NCBI RefSeq assembly: GCF_025961205.1
Contig: NZ_JAOQNH010000001.1
Location: 2,690,001 to 2,754,000, forward strand
Origin: Azospirillum fermentarium
GTDB taxonomy: Bacteria > Pseudomonadota > Alphaproteobacteria > Azospirillales > Azospirillaceae
DNA length: 64,000 nt
Reading direction: 5' to 3'
Under the pieces are notes generated by a model that was not told the origin of the DNA, searched no databases, and was given only the letters and a program-made list of their open reading frames with translations. The translations under genes were made by a program, and so were the position numbers. Every line of letters starts with the position of its first letter. Within the stretch, counting starts at the first letter, position 1. Below, one piece after another: positions 33,503 to 41,092 of this stretch.

Positions 33503-34231
33503 TTAATTCAGCAAGGAGCCGCCATGCACTTCAGCGACACGGCCATTCAGCCGCACCGCGATCCGCAGAAGCTTGTCTTTGTGCGGATAGTCGAGAGTCG
33601 TCAGGGAATCGTCCATGTCCGAACCCGTCTCATCGTCGTCCTGCCCGCGGTGGGCCGCCCCGCCGGCCGCGGCCAGCCGGTGCGCGCGGAGCGCGTGCCG
33701 CAACAGCGCCTTGGCCCTGTGGTCGGACACGGTGTTCTCCTTGAAATAGCGGGACAGCGGGCTGTTCTCGAACGTGTCCGAAAACACGATCTGGAGCGGT
33801 GAGTCGATGTGCGACCCGCAGCCGACCGTGGAAACGTTCACCGCCGAATAGACGTTGGCGTAGGCGCCGGCATTGACGCCGACCGCCACGTTGACCAGCA
33901 AGCCGGCGTTGACGTTGACCGCGGCGTTGATGTTCAGCACCGCGTTGACGTTGTTCACGATCTGCGCGTGCTTCTCGATCTGGCCCGAGCCGTCCGCATG
34001 GGGCCCGACCAGACTGGACAGCACCTCGGCGCGGCGCTTTTCGCTGAGCGTTTCCAGCAACTGGCCGAACGTGGCCGCGTCGGCCTCCCCCACCGGAAAA
34101 TTGAGATTCTTCTCGGCGAAATAGCCCGCCGGATCCGACACCAGCCGGTCCATGCTTTCCGGTGCACGCGCCAAATCCGCACGCAATGCATTCAGCCCGT
34201 CCCACAGGCTGTGCTGTTGTCCTTCGGACAT
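33503..34231 (-). CDS. Candidate RiPP precursor with six-residue Asn array
   Basis: A 242-residue protein. Start chosen at MSEGQQHS because GGAGA lies 6 nt before it; ATGs at 34234 and 34243 are possible. Residues 1-85 are a leader-like acidic region with LVSDPAGYFAEKNLNFP, faintly like nitrile-hydratase-type leaders. Residues 91-133 are almost only Val, Ala, Ile, Leu, Gly and Asn, with Asn at 96, 102, 108, 114, 120, 126 and 132, plus 93, 94, 100 and 106. The same N-x5-N ladder is known from polytheonamide cores. Unusually, about 105 residues follow, starting STVGCGSHID with a lone Cys138. A short left-handed beta-helix is the alternative. Confidence 0.55.
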   Translation of the reverse strand: MSEGQQHSLWDGLNALRADLARAPESMDRLVSDPAGYFAEKNLNFPVGEADAATFGQLLETLSEKRRAEVLSSLVGPHADGSGQIEKHAQIVNNVNAVLNINAAVNVNAGLLVNVAVGVNAGAYANVYSAVNVSTVGCGSHIDSPLQIVFSDTFENSPLSRYFKENTVSDHRAKALLRHALRAHRLAAAGGAAHRGQDDDETGSDMDDSLTTLDYPHKDKLLRIAVRLNGRVAEVHGGSLLN

Positions 34232-34270
34232 CATCGTCTCCATAAATATTTGCAATCAAAGGATTATTTT

Positions 34271-34303
34271 GTGCATTCGAATGCACGCATTTTCGATGCG
34301 TGC
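34271..34303. promoter_or_regulatory. Two overlapping perfect dyads before the precursor gene
   Basis: GTGCATTCGAATGCAC (34271-34286) is a 16-bp perfect palindrome; GCACGCAT-TTTCG-ATGCGTGC (34283-34303) is a perfect 8-bp stem sharing 4 bases with it. Both fall in the predicted leader of the precursor transcript, and the two stems exclude each other, so an operator or an RNA switch are both possible. Confidence 0.5.
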
Positions 34304-34330
34304 CGCGCAGCAATTAAACCCTTCGATTGA

Positions 34331-34358
34331 ACGATACGGCGAGAGTGATAAAAATCAA
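34331..34358 (-). promoter_or_regulatory. Possible promoter of the precursor operon
   Basis: TTGATT (34353-34358) and TATCGT (34331-34336) on the minus strand with a 16-nt spacer, about 95 nt before the start codon and 11 nt from the Fur-like box. Confidence 0.35.
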
Positions 34359-34369
34359 GTGCAATTGCG

Positions 34370-34382
34370 AATGAGACTCATT
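34370..34382. promoter_or_regulatory. Fur-box-like palindrome
   Basis: AATGAGACTCATT is a perfect 13-bp palindrome and continues as TCATTA, matching all but one of the 14 central bases of the proteobacterial Fur consensus (GATAATGAGAATCATTATC). It lies between the divergent precursor and exporter genes, so both arms may be repressed by iron. Assigned by similarity only. Confidence 0.55.
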
Positions 34383-34468
34383 AATCTGGCGCTCATAAGG
34401 ACGCCTCGGCTGCCGCAAAAACACTTTTCACATCATTGCATTCAATTAACACAACCAAGGGGGCGGCC

Positions 34469-36340
34469 ATGACCGGGTATGACGGCACATTGGAGAGCGG
34501 GAATGTGGAAAACAGCGGCGACTCCAGCACAAAAACCACCTTGTCCTTGGTAATATCGGCATTTTCAAAGAAAAAAATTTCCGTTATTTTGATATTAATC
34601 CTATCACTTCTTGCCCAGGCGGTGGCGATAGGGTTCCCTATCTTCCTTCAAAAATTCATCGATACGATCCTATCCACAGATGGCAGCCATTATCTGCTGC
34701 TGGTCAGCGCGGCGATCGTGTCTTTTGTCGTCGCGGAATTTCTGATCAATTTTGCCAAGGTTCTCCACCTGTCGCGGATCATCACGTTCGTCGGCATCCG
34801 CCTGCATTCCCAACTGTTCGCGCACATCATACGCCTGCCGGTTCCGCTGTTCCGGCGGCTCGGCATCGGGTCGGTCAGCCAGCGCTTCAGCGACATCGAG
34901 GCGGCGCAATCCGCGTGCCTTCAGGCGGTGCTGGCGGTGCTGTCCGAACTGCCGTTCCTGATCGCCGCCGGGGTGGTGATGATCGCCTATTCCCCCCTGC
35001 TGGCTGGGGTCATGGCGGTGAATCTGCTGCTGGTCGCGGCGGCGTCCCTCTGGTTCCAGCCCCGCATCAAGACCGCCGTCGCCCGCCAGATGCAGTTGCG
35101 CGCCGAGGAGGAAACCGGCCTGATCGAATCGCTGGGCGGCTTCGAACAGGTCAAGACGTCCCGGCTGGAAGCGCTGATGGCCGGCCGCTGGAGCGAACGG
35201 GTCTCCGCCGTCGGCGCACAGGGGCTGAAGACCTCGTTTCTCTACAACCTCCTCACCCAGACGGTGACGGCGTTCGAGCGGATCGGCCTGCTGTGCGTGC
35301 TGGGCCTGAGCGCGGTGGCCGTCCAGCGCGGCACCATGACGCTGGGCGATCTGATGGCGGTGAACATGATCGCGGCTCTGGTGATCGGCCCGGTCCACCG
35401 GATCGTCCATCAGGTGGAACTGCTCCAGTTCACCGCCGCCGCCATGGGCCGCATCGACGAGCTGCTGCGGCTGCCGGCGGAACGGGGTGAACCGGACGGC
35501 GGCGGGTCCGGGGACCGGGTGGGGACGCTGACCGTGACGGGGATCGCGTTCCGCCACCCGCCGGGAACGGCGCCCGTGCTGGAATCCTGCGACGCCGTGT
35601 TCCGGTGCGGGCGGCTGCACGCCCTGGTGGGATCGGCCGGCGCGGGGAAAAGCACGCTTCTGGACCTGATCCACCGGCTCTATCCGCCCGGCGGGGGCGA
35701 CATCCTGATCGATGGGGCGCCGATCGCCGCGCAGCCCATCGGCCATCACCGGGGGCGGATCCTGTACTGCCGCCAGACCCCCCACCTGTTCGACGGCAGC
35801 GTGCGCGACAATCTGGTCTGGCTCGGCGCGCAGCCGGAGGCGCTTGCCGGCGCGGCGGCGGTGGAGGATCTGATCCTGCCCTTCTTCCCCGACGGGCTGG
35901 ACACCCGGATCGGCAACGGCGGCGCCACCCTCTCGGGGGGGCAGAGGCATCTGGTCAGCCTGGTGGCGGCGCTGCTGTCCGGCCGCCCGGTCATCCTGCT
36001 CGACGAGCCGACCGCGCATCTGGACATCGATGCCACCCGGCGGCTGCTGCGCCACCTCGCGCGGGTCAAACACGGCCGGATCGTCATCGCCGCGACCCAC
36101 GACCCTTTCCTCGTCCTCGACGCCGACGAGGTTCTGCTGATGAAGAGGGGCCGCATCGCCGAACGGTTCGACGGGCACGCGGGCGAGACGCCGGACCGGG
36201 GCGCGAGCGGGCGGGCAGGACGGCGCCTCGACCTGATCCACCGGCTCGCGGCACGGGACGACGGCGCGCTCGACAGCGACCTCGTTCAGTTGATGACGGT
36301 GATGGAGCAGACCGGCCATGCCCCCCGCACCACCCATTGA
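34469..36340 (+). CDS. ABC exporter, fused membrane and ATPase domains
   Basis: A 623-residue half-transporter of the type I secretion/peptide-exporter kind: six membrane helices (about 30-315), then an ATPase with Walker A GSAGAGKST, LSGGQ, Walker B VILLDEPTAHLD and a His switch in IAATHDP. It lacks an N-terminal C39 peptidase, so a leader would have to be cut by another enzyme. AAGGGGG precedes the ATG. The first 150 nt are AT-rich compared with the rest. With the HlyD-type adaptor downstream it forms a likely export machine for the divergent gene's product. Confidence 0.88.
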   Translation: MTGYDGTLESGNVENSGDSSTKTTLSLVISAFSKKKISVILILILSLLAQAVAIGFPIFLQKFIDTILSTDGSHYLLLVSAAIVSFVVAEFLINFAKVLHLSRIITFVGIRLHSQLFAHIIRLPVPLFRRLGIGSVSQRFSDIEAAQSACLQAVLAVLSELPFLIAAGVVMIAYSPLLAGVMAVNLLLVAAASLWFQPRIKTAVARQMQLRAEEETGLIESLGGFEQVKTSRLEALMAGRWSERVSAVGAQGLKTSFLYNLLTQTVTAFERIGLLCVLGLSAVAVQRGTMTLGDLMAVNMIAALVIGPVHRIVHQVELLQFTAAAMGRIDELLRLPAERGEPDGGGSGDRVGTLTVTGIAFRHPPGTAPVLESCDAVFRCGRLHALVGSAGAGKSTLLDLIHRLYPPGGGDILIDGAPIAAQPIGHHRGRILYCRQTPHLFDGSVRDNLVWLGAQPEALAGAAAVEDLILPFFPDGLDTRIGNGGATLSGGQRHLVSLVAALLSGRPVILLDEPTAHLDIDATRRLLRHLARVKHGRIVIAATHDPFLVLDADEVLLMKRGRIAERFDGHAGETPDRGASGRAGRRLDLIHRLAARDDGALDSDLVQLMTVMEQTGHAPRTTH

Positions 36341-36385
36341 TCCGCCTCTTGACCCGCCCCGCCCGGCCCCGCAACGGAGACCGAC

Positions 36386-37117
36386 ATGACCGCCTCGGAC
36401 GCCATGACCGGCCTGATCCGCTTTCCCGCCCTCTGGCTGCGGCGCCTGGTCTTTCCCCTCGACGCGTCCTGGCAGCCGCCGCAGCCGGCCACCGTGTCGC
36501 TGCTGCGCATCGCCGCCGTGATCCTGTTCTTCATCCTGGCCAACCTGATCTATGTCCAGGGCGTCGATCTCCTCTGGTACAAGCGCGCAGCACTGGGATT
36601 GCCGACGCTGGACGCGGCCACGGTCGAGACGGTCATTCCCTTCGGGCGCGACACCTTCCTGCGCTTCGCAGCGCTCGACCCGCTGAGCAAGACGCTGCCC
36701 GGCATCCTGATCGCCGTGGCCGCCGCCGCCCTCGTCCTGCGGCTGCACCGCCCCCCGGCGGCGCCCCGGCTGTTCGCCGGCGCCCTGGACTGTGTTGCCA
36801 CCAGCTACGGCTATCTTTTGCTGTCGAAGCTGATCGCCATCGCCCGCATGCTGGCGATGGGGGTGGAGACCACGCCGCCGCACGTCTTTCTGGTGACGTC
36901 GGCGAACAGCCTCATCTTCCACCTGCCGATGCATCACATCCGCTATGGGCTGATGGCGTCCATCGACCTGATGCTGATCCCGGTCTGCTTCCTTCAGGTG
37001 GTGTGCCTGCGCCGCGCCTGGGGGGTGCCGCTGGCGCTGGCGGTTCCCGCCGTGATCATCGGGAACACCGCGCTGCAGGCGGGCGAATATCTGCTGGTGC
37101 GGATGCTGCTGAAATGA
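36386..37117 (+). CDS. Membrane protein of unknown function in the exporter operon
   Basis: A 243-residue protein with about five membrane helices (roughly 40-62, 108-128, 140-160, 190-212, 215-235) and a loop with LYKRAALGLP-like sequence after the first. It lies 45 nt after the exporter and overlaps the HlyD-type gene by 4 nt. No family is recognised; a Yip1-like fold is possible from its size and helix spacing. Its setting suggests an accessory to export or self-protection. Confidence 0.6.
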   Translation: MTASDAMTGLIRFPALWLRRLVFPLDASWQPPQPATVSLLRIAAVILFFILANLIYVQGVDLLWYKRAALGLPTLDAATVETVIPFGRDTFLRFAALDPLSKTLPGILIAVAAAALVLRLHRPPAAPRLFAGALDCVATSYGYLLLSKLIAIARMLAMGVETTPPHVFLVTSANSLIFHLPMHHIRYGLMASIDLMLIPVCFLQVVCLRRAWGVPLALAVPAVIIGNTALQAGEYLLVRMLLK

Positions 37118-38334
37118 GCCGGGCCCCGCACATCCTGCGTTACGGTCTGCCGCTGCTGATCGGCGGCGCCCTGGCGGTGCTTGCCGTGACCGGCGGTATC
37201 GACAAGACGCCCGAAGCCGTCGTATCCGATCTGGCCGCCCGGCCGATGGTCAACTCCATCGTCACCTTCGGACGGATCGTCCATGGGCGCGAGGCGACGC
37301 TGCGGTCGGAGGTCACCGGGCGGGTCGTCCGGGTGCTGGCCGAGCCCGGCGACATGGTGGCCGCCGGCGCGGTGCTGATCGAGATCGACGCCGCCATCCT
37401 GCGCCAGCGCATCGCCGAGATCCGCTACCGCATCGACGGCCTGGAGGTGGACATCAAGCTCCGCCGCGTCGAGCGGGACATGGGCGAGAGGGCGATGAAC
37501 CGGCGCTTCGCCCTGTTCCAGGGCGGCCACGCCAACGAAACCGACCTTGATGCCGAACGGGTGCGGTACGCCACCGCCCAAACCGCGCTGGAGAAGGCGG
37601 AGGTCGAGCGCAACATCCTGAGTTCGCAGCTGGCGGCGCTGGAACAGGAACTGGCCAAGACCGTCATCCGCGCCCCCTTCGCCGGACGGGTCGTCCGCGT
37701 CTTCGTGGCGGAAGGCGAAACGGTCATCGGCGCCACCACCAACGTCCCCGGCAACAGCTTCATGACGCTGGTCGATCCGGCCAGCATCCGGGCCCGGCTG
37801 CGGGTTGACGAGGCCGACGTCATGGGCATCCGCACGGACATGCCGGTCGCCGTCACGCTGCCGGCCCACCCCGAAACGGCCCTGCGCGGCCGCGTTCTGC
37901 GCGCCGCCCTGGTTCCGGCGGTGGCGGGCGACACCAACGCCACCGGCGGGTACGAGGTCGAGGTGGTGTTCGATCCCGGCCAGGCGACCGATGAGCTGCG
38001 CAGCGGCCTCAGCACCCGCGCGGTGATCGAAACCGGGCGGCGGGACGACGCGATGCTGGTCGCCACCCAGGCGGTGCAGTCCGACCGGGGCGGGTTCTAC
38101 GTCTGGCTGTGGGACGGGACGGCGGTCCGCAAGCGGCCGGTCGATCTGGGATCGGCGGCCGGGCTGGAACAGGAAATCGCCTCCGGCCTGCGCCCCGGCG
38201 ACCGCGTTGTGGTGGGGCCGGCGGATCTGCTGCCGCGGCTGCGGGACGGGATGGCGGTCACCCCGGCCAGCGGCGCCCCTCCTCCGCCGAGCCGTCTGGC
38301 CGCCGGGGACACGAACAGGACAGGGACACCATGA
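37114..38334 (+). CDS. HlyD/MacA-type membrane fusion protein
   Basis: A 406-residue periplasmic adaptor anchored by a helix at about 9-27. It has the split lipoyl domain (GRVVRVLAEPGDMVAAG and FAGRVVRVFVAEGETV), a helical hairpin of about 80 residues between the halves, and beta-barrel domains (LRVDEADVMGIRTDMPV). Adaptors of this type link an inner-membrane ABC exporter to an outer-membrane channel; no TolC-like gene is in the window. It could serve the exporter at 34469, or the MacB pair on the other strand. It overlaps both neighbours by 4 nt. Confidence 0.88.
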   Translation: MSRAPHILRYGLPLLIGGALAVLAVTGGIDKTPEAVVSDLAARPMVNSIVTFGRIVHGREATLRSEVTGRVVRVLAEPGDMVAAGAVLIEIDAAILRQRIAEIRYRIDGLEVDIKLRRVERDMGERAMNRRFALFQGGHANETDLDAERVRYATAQTALEKAEVERNILSSQLAALEQELAKTVIRAPFAGRVVRVFVAEGETVIGATTNVPGNSFMTLVDPASIRARLRVDEADVMGIRTDMPVAVTLPAHPETALRGRVLRAALVPAVAGDTNATGGYEVEVVFDPGQATDELRSGLSTRAVIETGRRDDAMLVATQAVQSDRGGFYVWLWDGTAVRKRPVDLGSAAGLEQEIASGLRPGDRVVVGPADLLPRLRDGMAVTPASGAPPPPSRLAAGDTNRTGTP

Positions 38335-39272
38335 CGGCCATCGGCACCGGAACGGACAGGGGGAGAGGGGCATTGCGCAGGCGCGGTTTCATCATGGCGG
38401 CGGGTGTGGCGGTGGCGCTGACCGCCGCGTGTCTTCAGCCCGCGGCGGCGGCGGATCCGCCACGGACCGCATCGTTCGACCTGACGGCGGGCCGCACCGG
38501 GATGGTCTACCGCATCCATCTGGCCGAGCCGCCCGAACCGGCGCCGCCCGGCGGCTATCCCGTGCTCTACGCACTCGACGGCGGCGTCAGCGTCCCCGTC
38601 TTCCAGGCGATCCGCGCGGTGATGGAGACCGGGCCGGTCGTGGTGGTCGGCATCGGCTACCCGGACGATCCGGCATCCAGCGTGCGGCGCCGCTATCGGG
38701 ATCTGACGCCGCCGACGCCGCCCGCCCTCATCCCGGTCAAGGGCTCGGCCCCGCCGCCGCCGACCGGCGGGCAGGATGATTTCCTCGCCTTCATCGAAGA
38801 GGATCTGAAGCCGGTTATCGAACGGCGCCTGCCGATCGACCGCCGCCGGCAAACCCTGTTCGGCCATTCCCTGGGCGGCCTTTTCACCCTGCATGCCCTC
38901 TTCACCCGCCCGGACCTGTTCCAGGTCTTCGCGGCGGCAGCCCCATCGGTCTGGTGGAATCAGGGTTCCCTCCTGCGGGAGCAGGCCGCCTTCCTGTCGG
39001 GCGGCATGGCCCCGATGGAGACCAGGACCGTCCTTATCGAAATGGCCCGGACGCCGCCCAAGGAGGAGGGCGGCGACCGTGAGGCGGGAAAATGGGACCA
39101 TCTCCGCGCCGGCCCGACCGGCACCGACATCGCCCACGCCCTGCACGGAAAGCCCGGGCTTCTGGTGATGCTGCGGGAGCATCCCGAACTGCCGCACGGC
39201 GGGGTGCTCGACCATGCCCTTGCCGACGCGCTGTTCCTGACCACGGGCCGCCTGAGCCCGCGCGCACCCTGA
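38331..39272 (+). CDS. Secreted esterase, IroE/Fes-like alpha/beta hydrolase
   Basis: A 313-residue hydrolase of the esterase D/enterochelin-esterase group. An RRRGF start and a hydrophobic stretch ending ACLQPAAAA indicate export, possibly by Tat. The nucleophile Ser is in FGHSLGGLF and a likely His in REHPELPHGG or FDHALAD-like positions near the end. IroE cuts serine trilactone siderophores in the periplasm. Next to a serine-loading EntF-like NRPS and a Fur-like box this fits a Ser-ester product, though no catecholate genes are present. It overlaps the adaptor gene by 4 nt. Confidence 0.75.
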   Translation: MTAIGTGTDRGRGALRRRGFIMAAGVAVALTAACLQPAAAADPPRTASFDLTAGRTGMVYRIHLAEPPEPAPPGGYPVLYALDGGVSVPVFQAIRAVMETGPVVVVGIGYPDDPASSVRRRYRDLTPPTPPALIPVKGSAPPPPTGGQDDFLAFIEEDLKPVIERRLPIDRRRQTLFGHSLGGLFTLHALFTRPDLFQVFAAAAPSVWWNQGSLLREQAAFLSGGMAPMETRTVLIEMARTPPKEEGGDREAGKWDHLRAGPTGTDIAHALHGKPGLLVMLREHPELPHGGVLDHALADALFLTTGRLSPRAP

Positions 39273-39351
39273 GGTGCTGTGCCGCGGGGGCGCGCAAAGC
39301 CAGCGAAGCCCCTGCCCGGCGGCCGAACCGTTCCTTCCAGGAGATTGCCCA

Positions 39352-40413
39352 ATGCGTTCGCGTTCCTTCCGTTCCAGCCTGTTCGCCTGCGCCCTTCTGC
39401 TGCCGGTCCTGTGCGCCGGCCCCCGTCCGGCCGCCGCCGACAACGCCGCGTCCGCCGAACGGCTCCGCACGTTCCTGACCACACCGGATGTGTCCGCCGA
39501 CCTGTTCTCGCAGCGCATGCTGGACAAGATCCCGTTGGCGGATCTCGTCGGCAGCCGCCAGTCGCTGTTCGACACCTTCGGCAAGCTGTGCGCCATATCG
39601 CCCCTGCGGGTTCACCTGCTCCAGCATCTCGACCGCGGCACCATCGAGTTCGAGCGCGGCGCGGTCGATGTCAAGGTGGTGCTGGACGGCCATGGCCGGA
39701 TCGACGAACTGCTGTTCCTCAATCCCATTGCGATGAACGGCGACATCACCCCGGCGGTGCGTGGCATCCTGGACCTGCCGGGGACCGTCAGCCTGGCCGT
39801 GATCGACAACGGGCATCTGGCCGAAGGCGCGCGCGAGACCGAGAAGACCCCCATTCCCAACATCGAATCGCTGTCGCTGCTGGAACGGGTCACGCGCGCC
39901 GTCGATGCCGGCCGTCTCGACTGGAACAGCGCGGTTCCCTGGCGGCGGGCGTGGAGCATCGAGGGCAGCCGCATCCTGGCCAACTGGCCGGACGGCCATG
40001 CCTTGACCATCCGGGCCCTGACCGATTTCGCGGTGCAGAACGAAACCTCGGCGGTGCGTGCGCTCGAAACCATCCTGGACGAAGCGCGCTTGGGGGATAC
40101 CGCCGGCGACACCGCCCAATCGCCGGTCGAATTGTGCCGCCGGGTCGAGGCGATGGACAAGGACGGCAGCCTGTCGGTCTGGCATGGGCCGGCGGTCGAT
40201 CTCGGGTGGGACCGCGTTTCCTACAAGGGCGGCGGCAACGCCACCACCATCAATCACACGATGCTTTTGCAAAGCGGACAGCGGCGGGTCTGCCTGTCCG
40301 CAACCTGGAAACAGCCCGAAGGCGCAAGCGCGCTGCTGTTCCAGGCGCATGTCCGCACCCTTGCCGGCGCCCTGCTCAAACAGACGTCGGGCTGCATCGC
40401 TCCGAACAGTTGA
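39352..40413 (+). CDS. Secreted beta-lactamase-fold protein, apparently inactive
   Basis: A 353-residue protein with a signal peptide (to about residue 30, RPAAA) and CAGGAGA before the ATG. Residues 35-130 resemble the N-terminal domain that precedes the hydrolase domain in secreted class A beta-lactamase-like proteins; residues 150-270 follow their layout (LLERVTRAVDAGRLDWNSAV and LTIRALTDFAVQNET). Where the catalytic S-x-x-K should be there is IESLSLLER, so the Lys is missing. I infer a binding or chaperone role; the family match is from pattern memory only. Confidence 0.5.
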   Translation: MRSRSFRSSLFACALLLPVLCAGPRPAAADNAASAERLRTFLTTPDVSADLFSQRMLDKIPLADLVGSRQSLFDTFGKLCAISPLRVHLLQHLDRGTIEFERGAVDVKVVLDGHGRIDELLFLNPIAMNGDITPAVRGILDLPGTVSLAVIDNGHLAEGARETEKTPIPNIESLSLLERVTRAVDAGRLDWNSAVPWRRAWSIEGSRILANWPDGHALTIRALTDFAVQNETSAVRALETILDEARLGDTAGDTAQSPVELCRRVEAMDKDGSLSVWHGPAVDLGWDRVSYKGGGNATTINHTMLLQSGQRRVCLSATWKQPEGASALLFQAHVRTLAGALLKQTSGCIAPNS

Positions 40414-40451
40414 TGCCGCCGCTCACCCCCTGGCCTGGATGGAGAAAGCCG

Positions 40452-40832
40452 ATGCGTATGACCGATGCGGCCCGCCCGGCGGGCGCACGCGGGCGGGTGC
40501 CGGTCGTCATGGCCGCCGCCGTCGCCGGGCTCGTCCTGTCATTCACCATGCCTTGCCCGGCGGGCGAACATGCGGGCGGAGACGGCGTTGGCCATCCTGC
40601 GCCCGGAGCGGTGGACGGGGAACGGGCCGGGGAACGGAAGACACGCACCGGGACCGTTGCCCCGGCGGGGCTTGCGGCCGGCGCCCTGACCTGGTGCAAC
40701 GGGATCGATGCCTTCGTCGATCCGTCCGGGTTCGAGAAAAACGCGCTGATGGACAGAAACGTCTTTCTCAGCCGGTTTTCGGAAAGGAACGGGTGCCGGG
40801 CCGACCACTGGCCGCCGCAGCAACGCCGGTGA
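40452..40832 (+). CDS. Small exported protein of unknown function
   Basis: A 126-residue protein beginning MRMTDAARPAG after GGAGAAAG. A hydrophobic segment at about 17-36 (VVMAAAVAGLVLSF) looks like a signal or anchor. The middle is Gly/Glu-rich, and the C-terminal 50 residues have two Cys (LTWCNGIDAF, NGCRADHW) that could form a disulfide. An alternative start overlaps the preceding stop at 40413. The family is unknown; it ends the exporter operon. Confidence 0.5.
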   Translation: MRMTDAARPAGARGRVPVVMAAAVAGLVLSFTMPCPAGEHAGGDGVGHPAPGAVDGERAGERKTRTGTVAPAGLAAGALTWCNGIDAFVDPSGFEKNALMDRNVFLSRFSERNGCRADHWPPQQRR

Positions 40833-41092
40833 CGGCCCGCGGGGCCGGGCGGGGCGAAGGACGCCCGGCCCGCCACCATCCGGGCAACGGATGACCGCCG
40901 GTCACCAAGCCGCCCACGAACCGATCATTCCATAAAGTTATCATTCCCATCTTATTTGATCACAAAATATCTTATTTACCAGAAAATCAAGAAATTGGCG
41001 TCAATTTTGATAATTTATACATCATTGACGGCGAATCTGTATTTCATGAATTCTTGCAAATCGGCGTATTTCCGTCCTTTATGGAGCAAGAA
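40833..41092. other. AT-rich intergenic region before the aspartic protease gene
   Basis: From about 40920 the sequence is strikingly AT-rich for this genome. TTGGCG and TACATC 17 nt apart (about 40996-41024) may be a promoter. The composition marks the protease gene as a separate unit and possibly acquired. Confidence 0.4.

Noticed and set aside
33833..33961. Asn array read as a normal left-handed beta-helix (hexapeptide-repeat) enzyme
   Set aside because: Hexads V-N-A-x-x-x do fit the loose hexapeptide pattern, but seven hexads make only about two coils and no transferase features exist. Kept as the main alternative, not as the call.
35605..37113. Extension of the HlyD-type adaptor frame upstream to 35605
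   Set aside because: The upstream part overlaps the exporter ATPase and membrane-protein genes in another frame and has no family resemblance; the ATG at 37114 precedes the membrane anchor.
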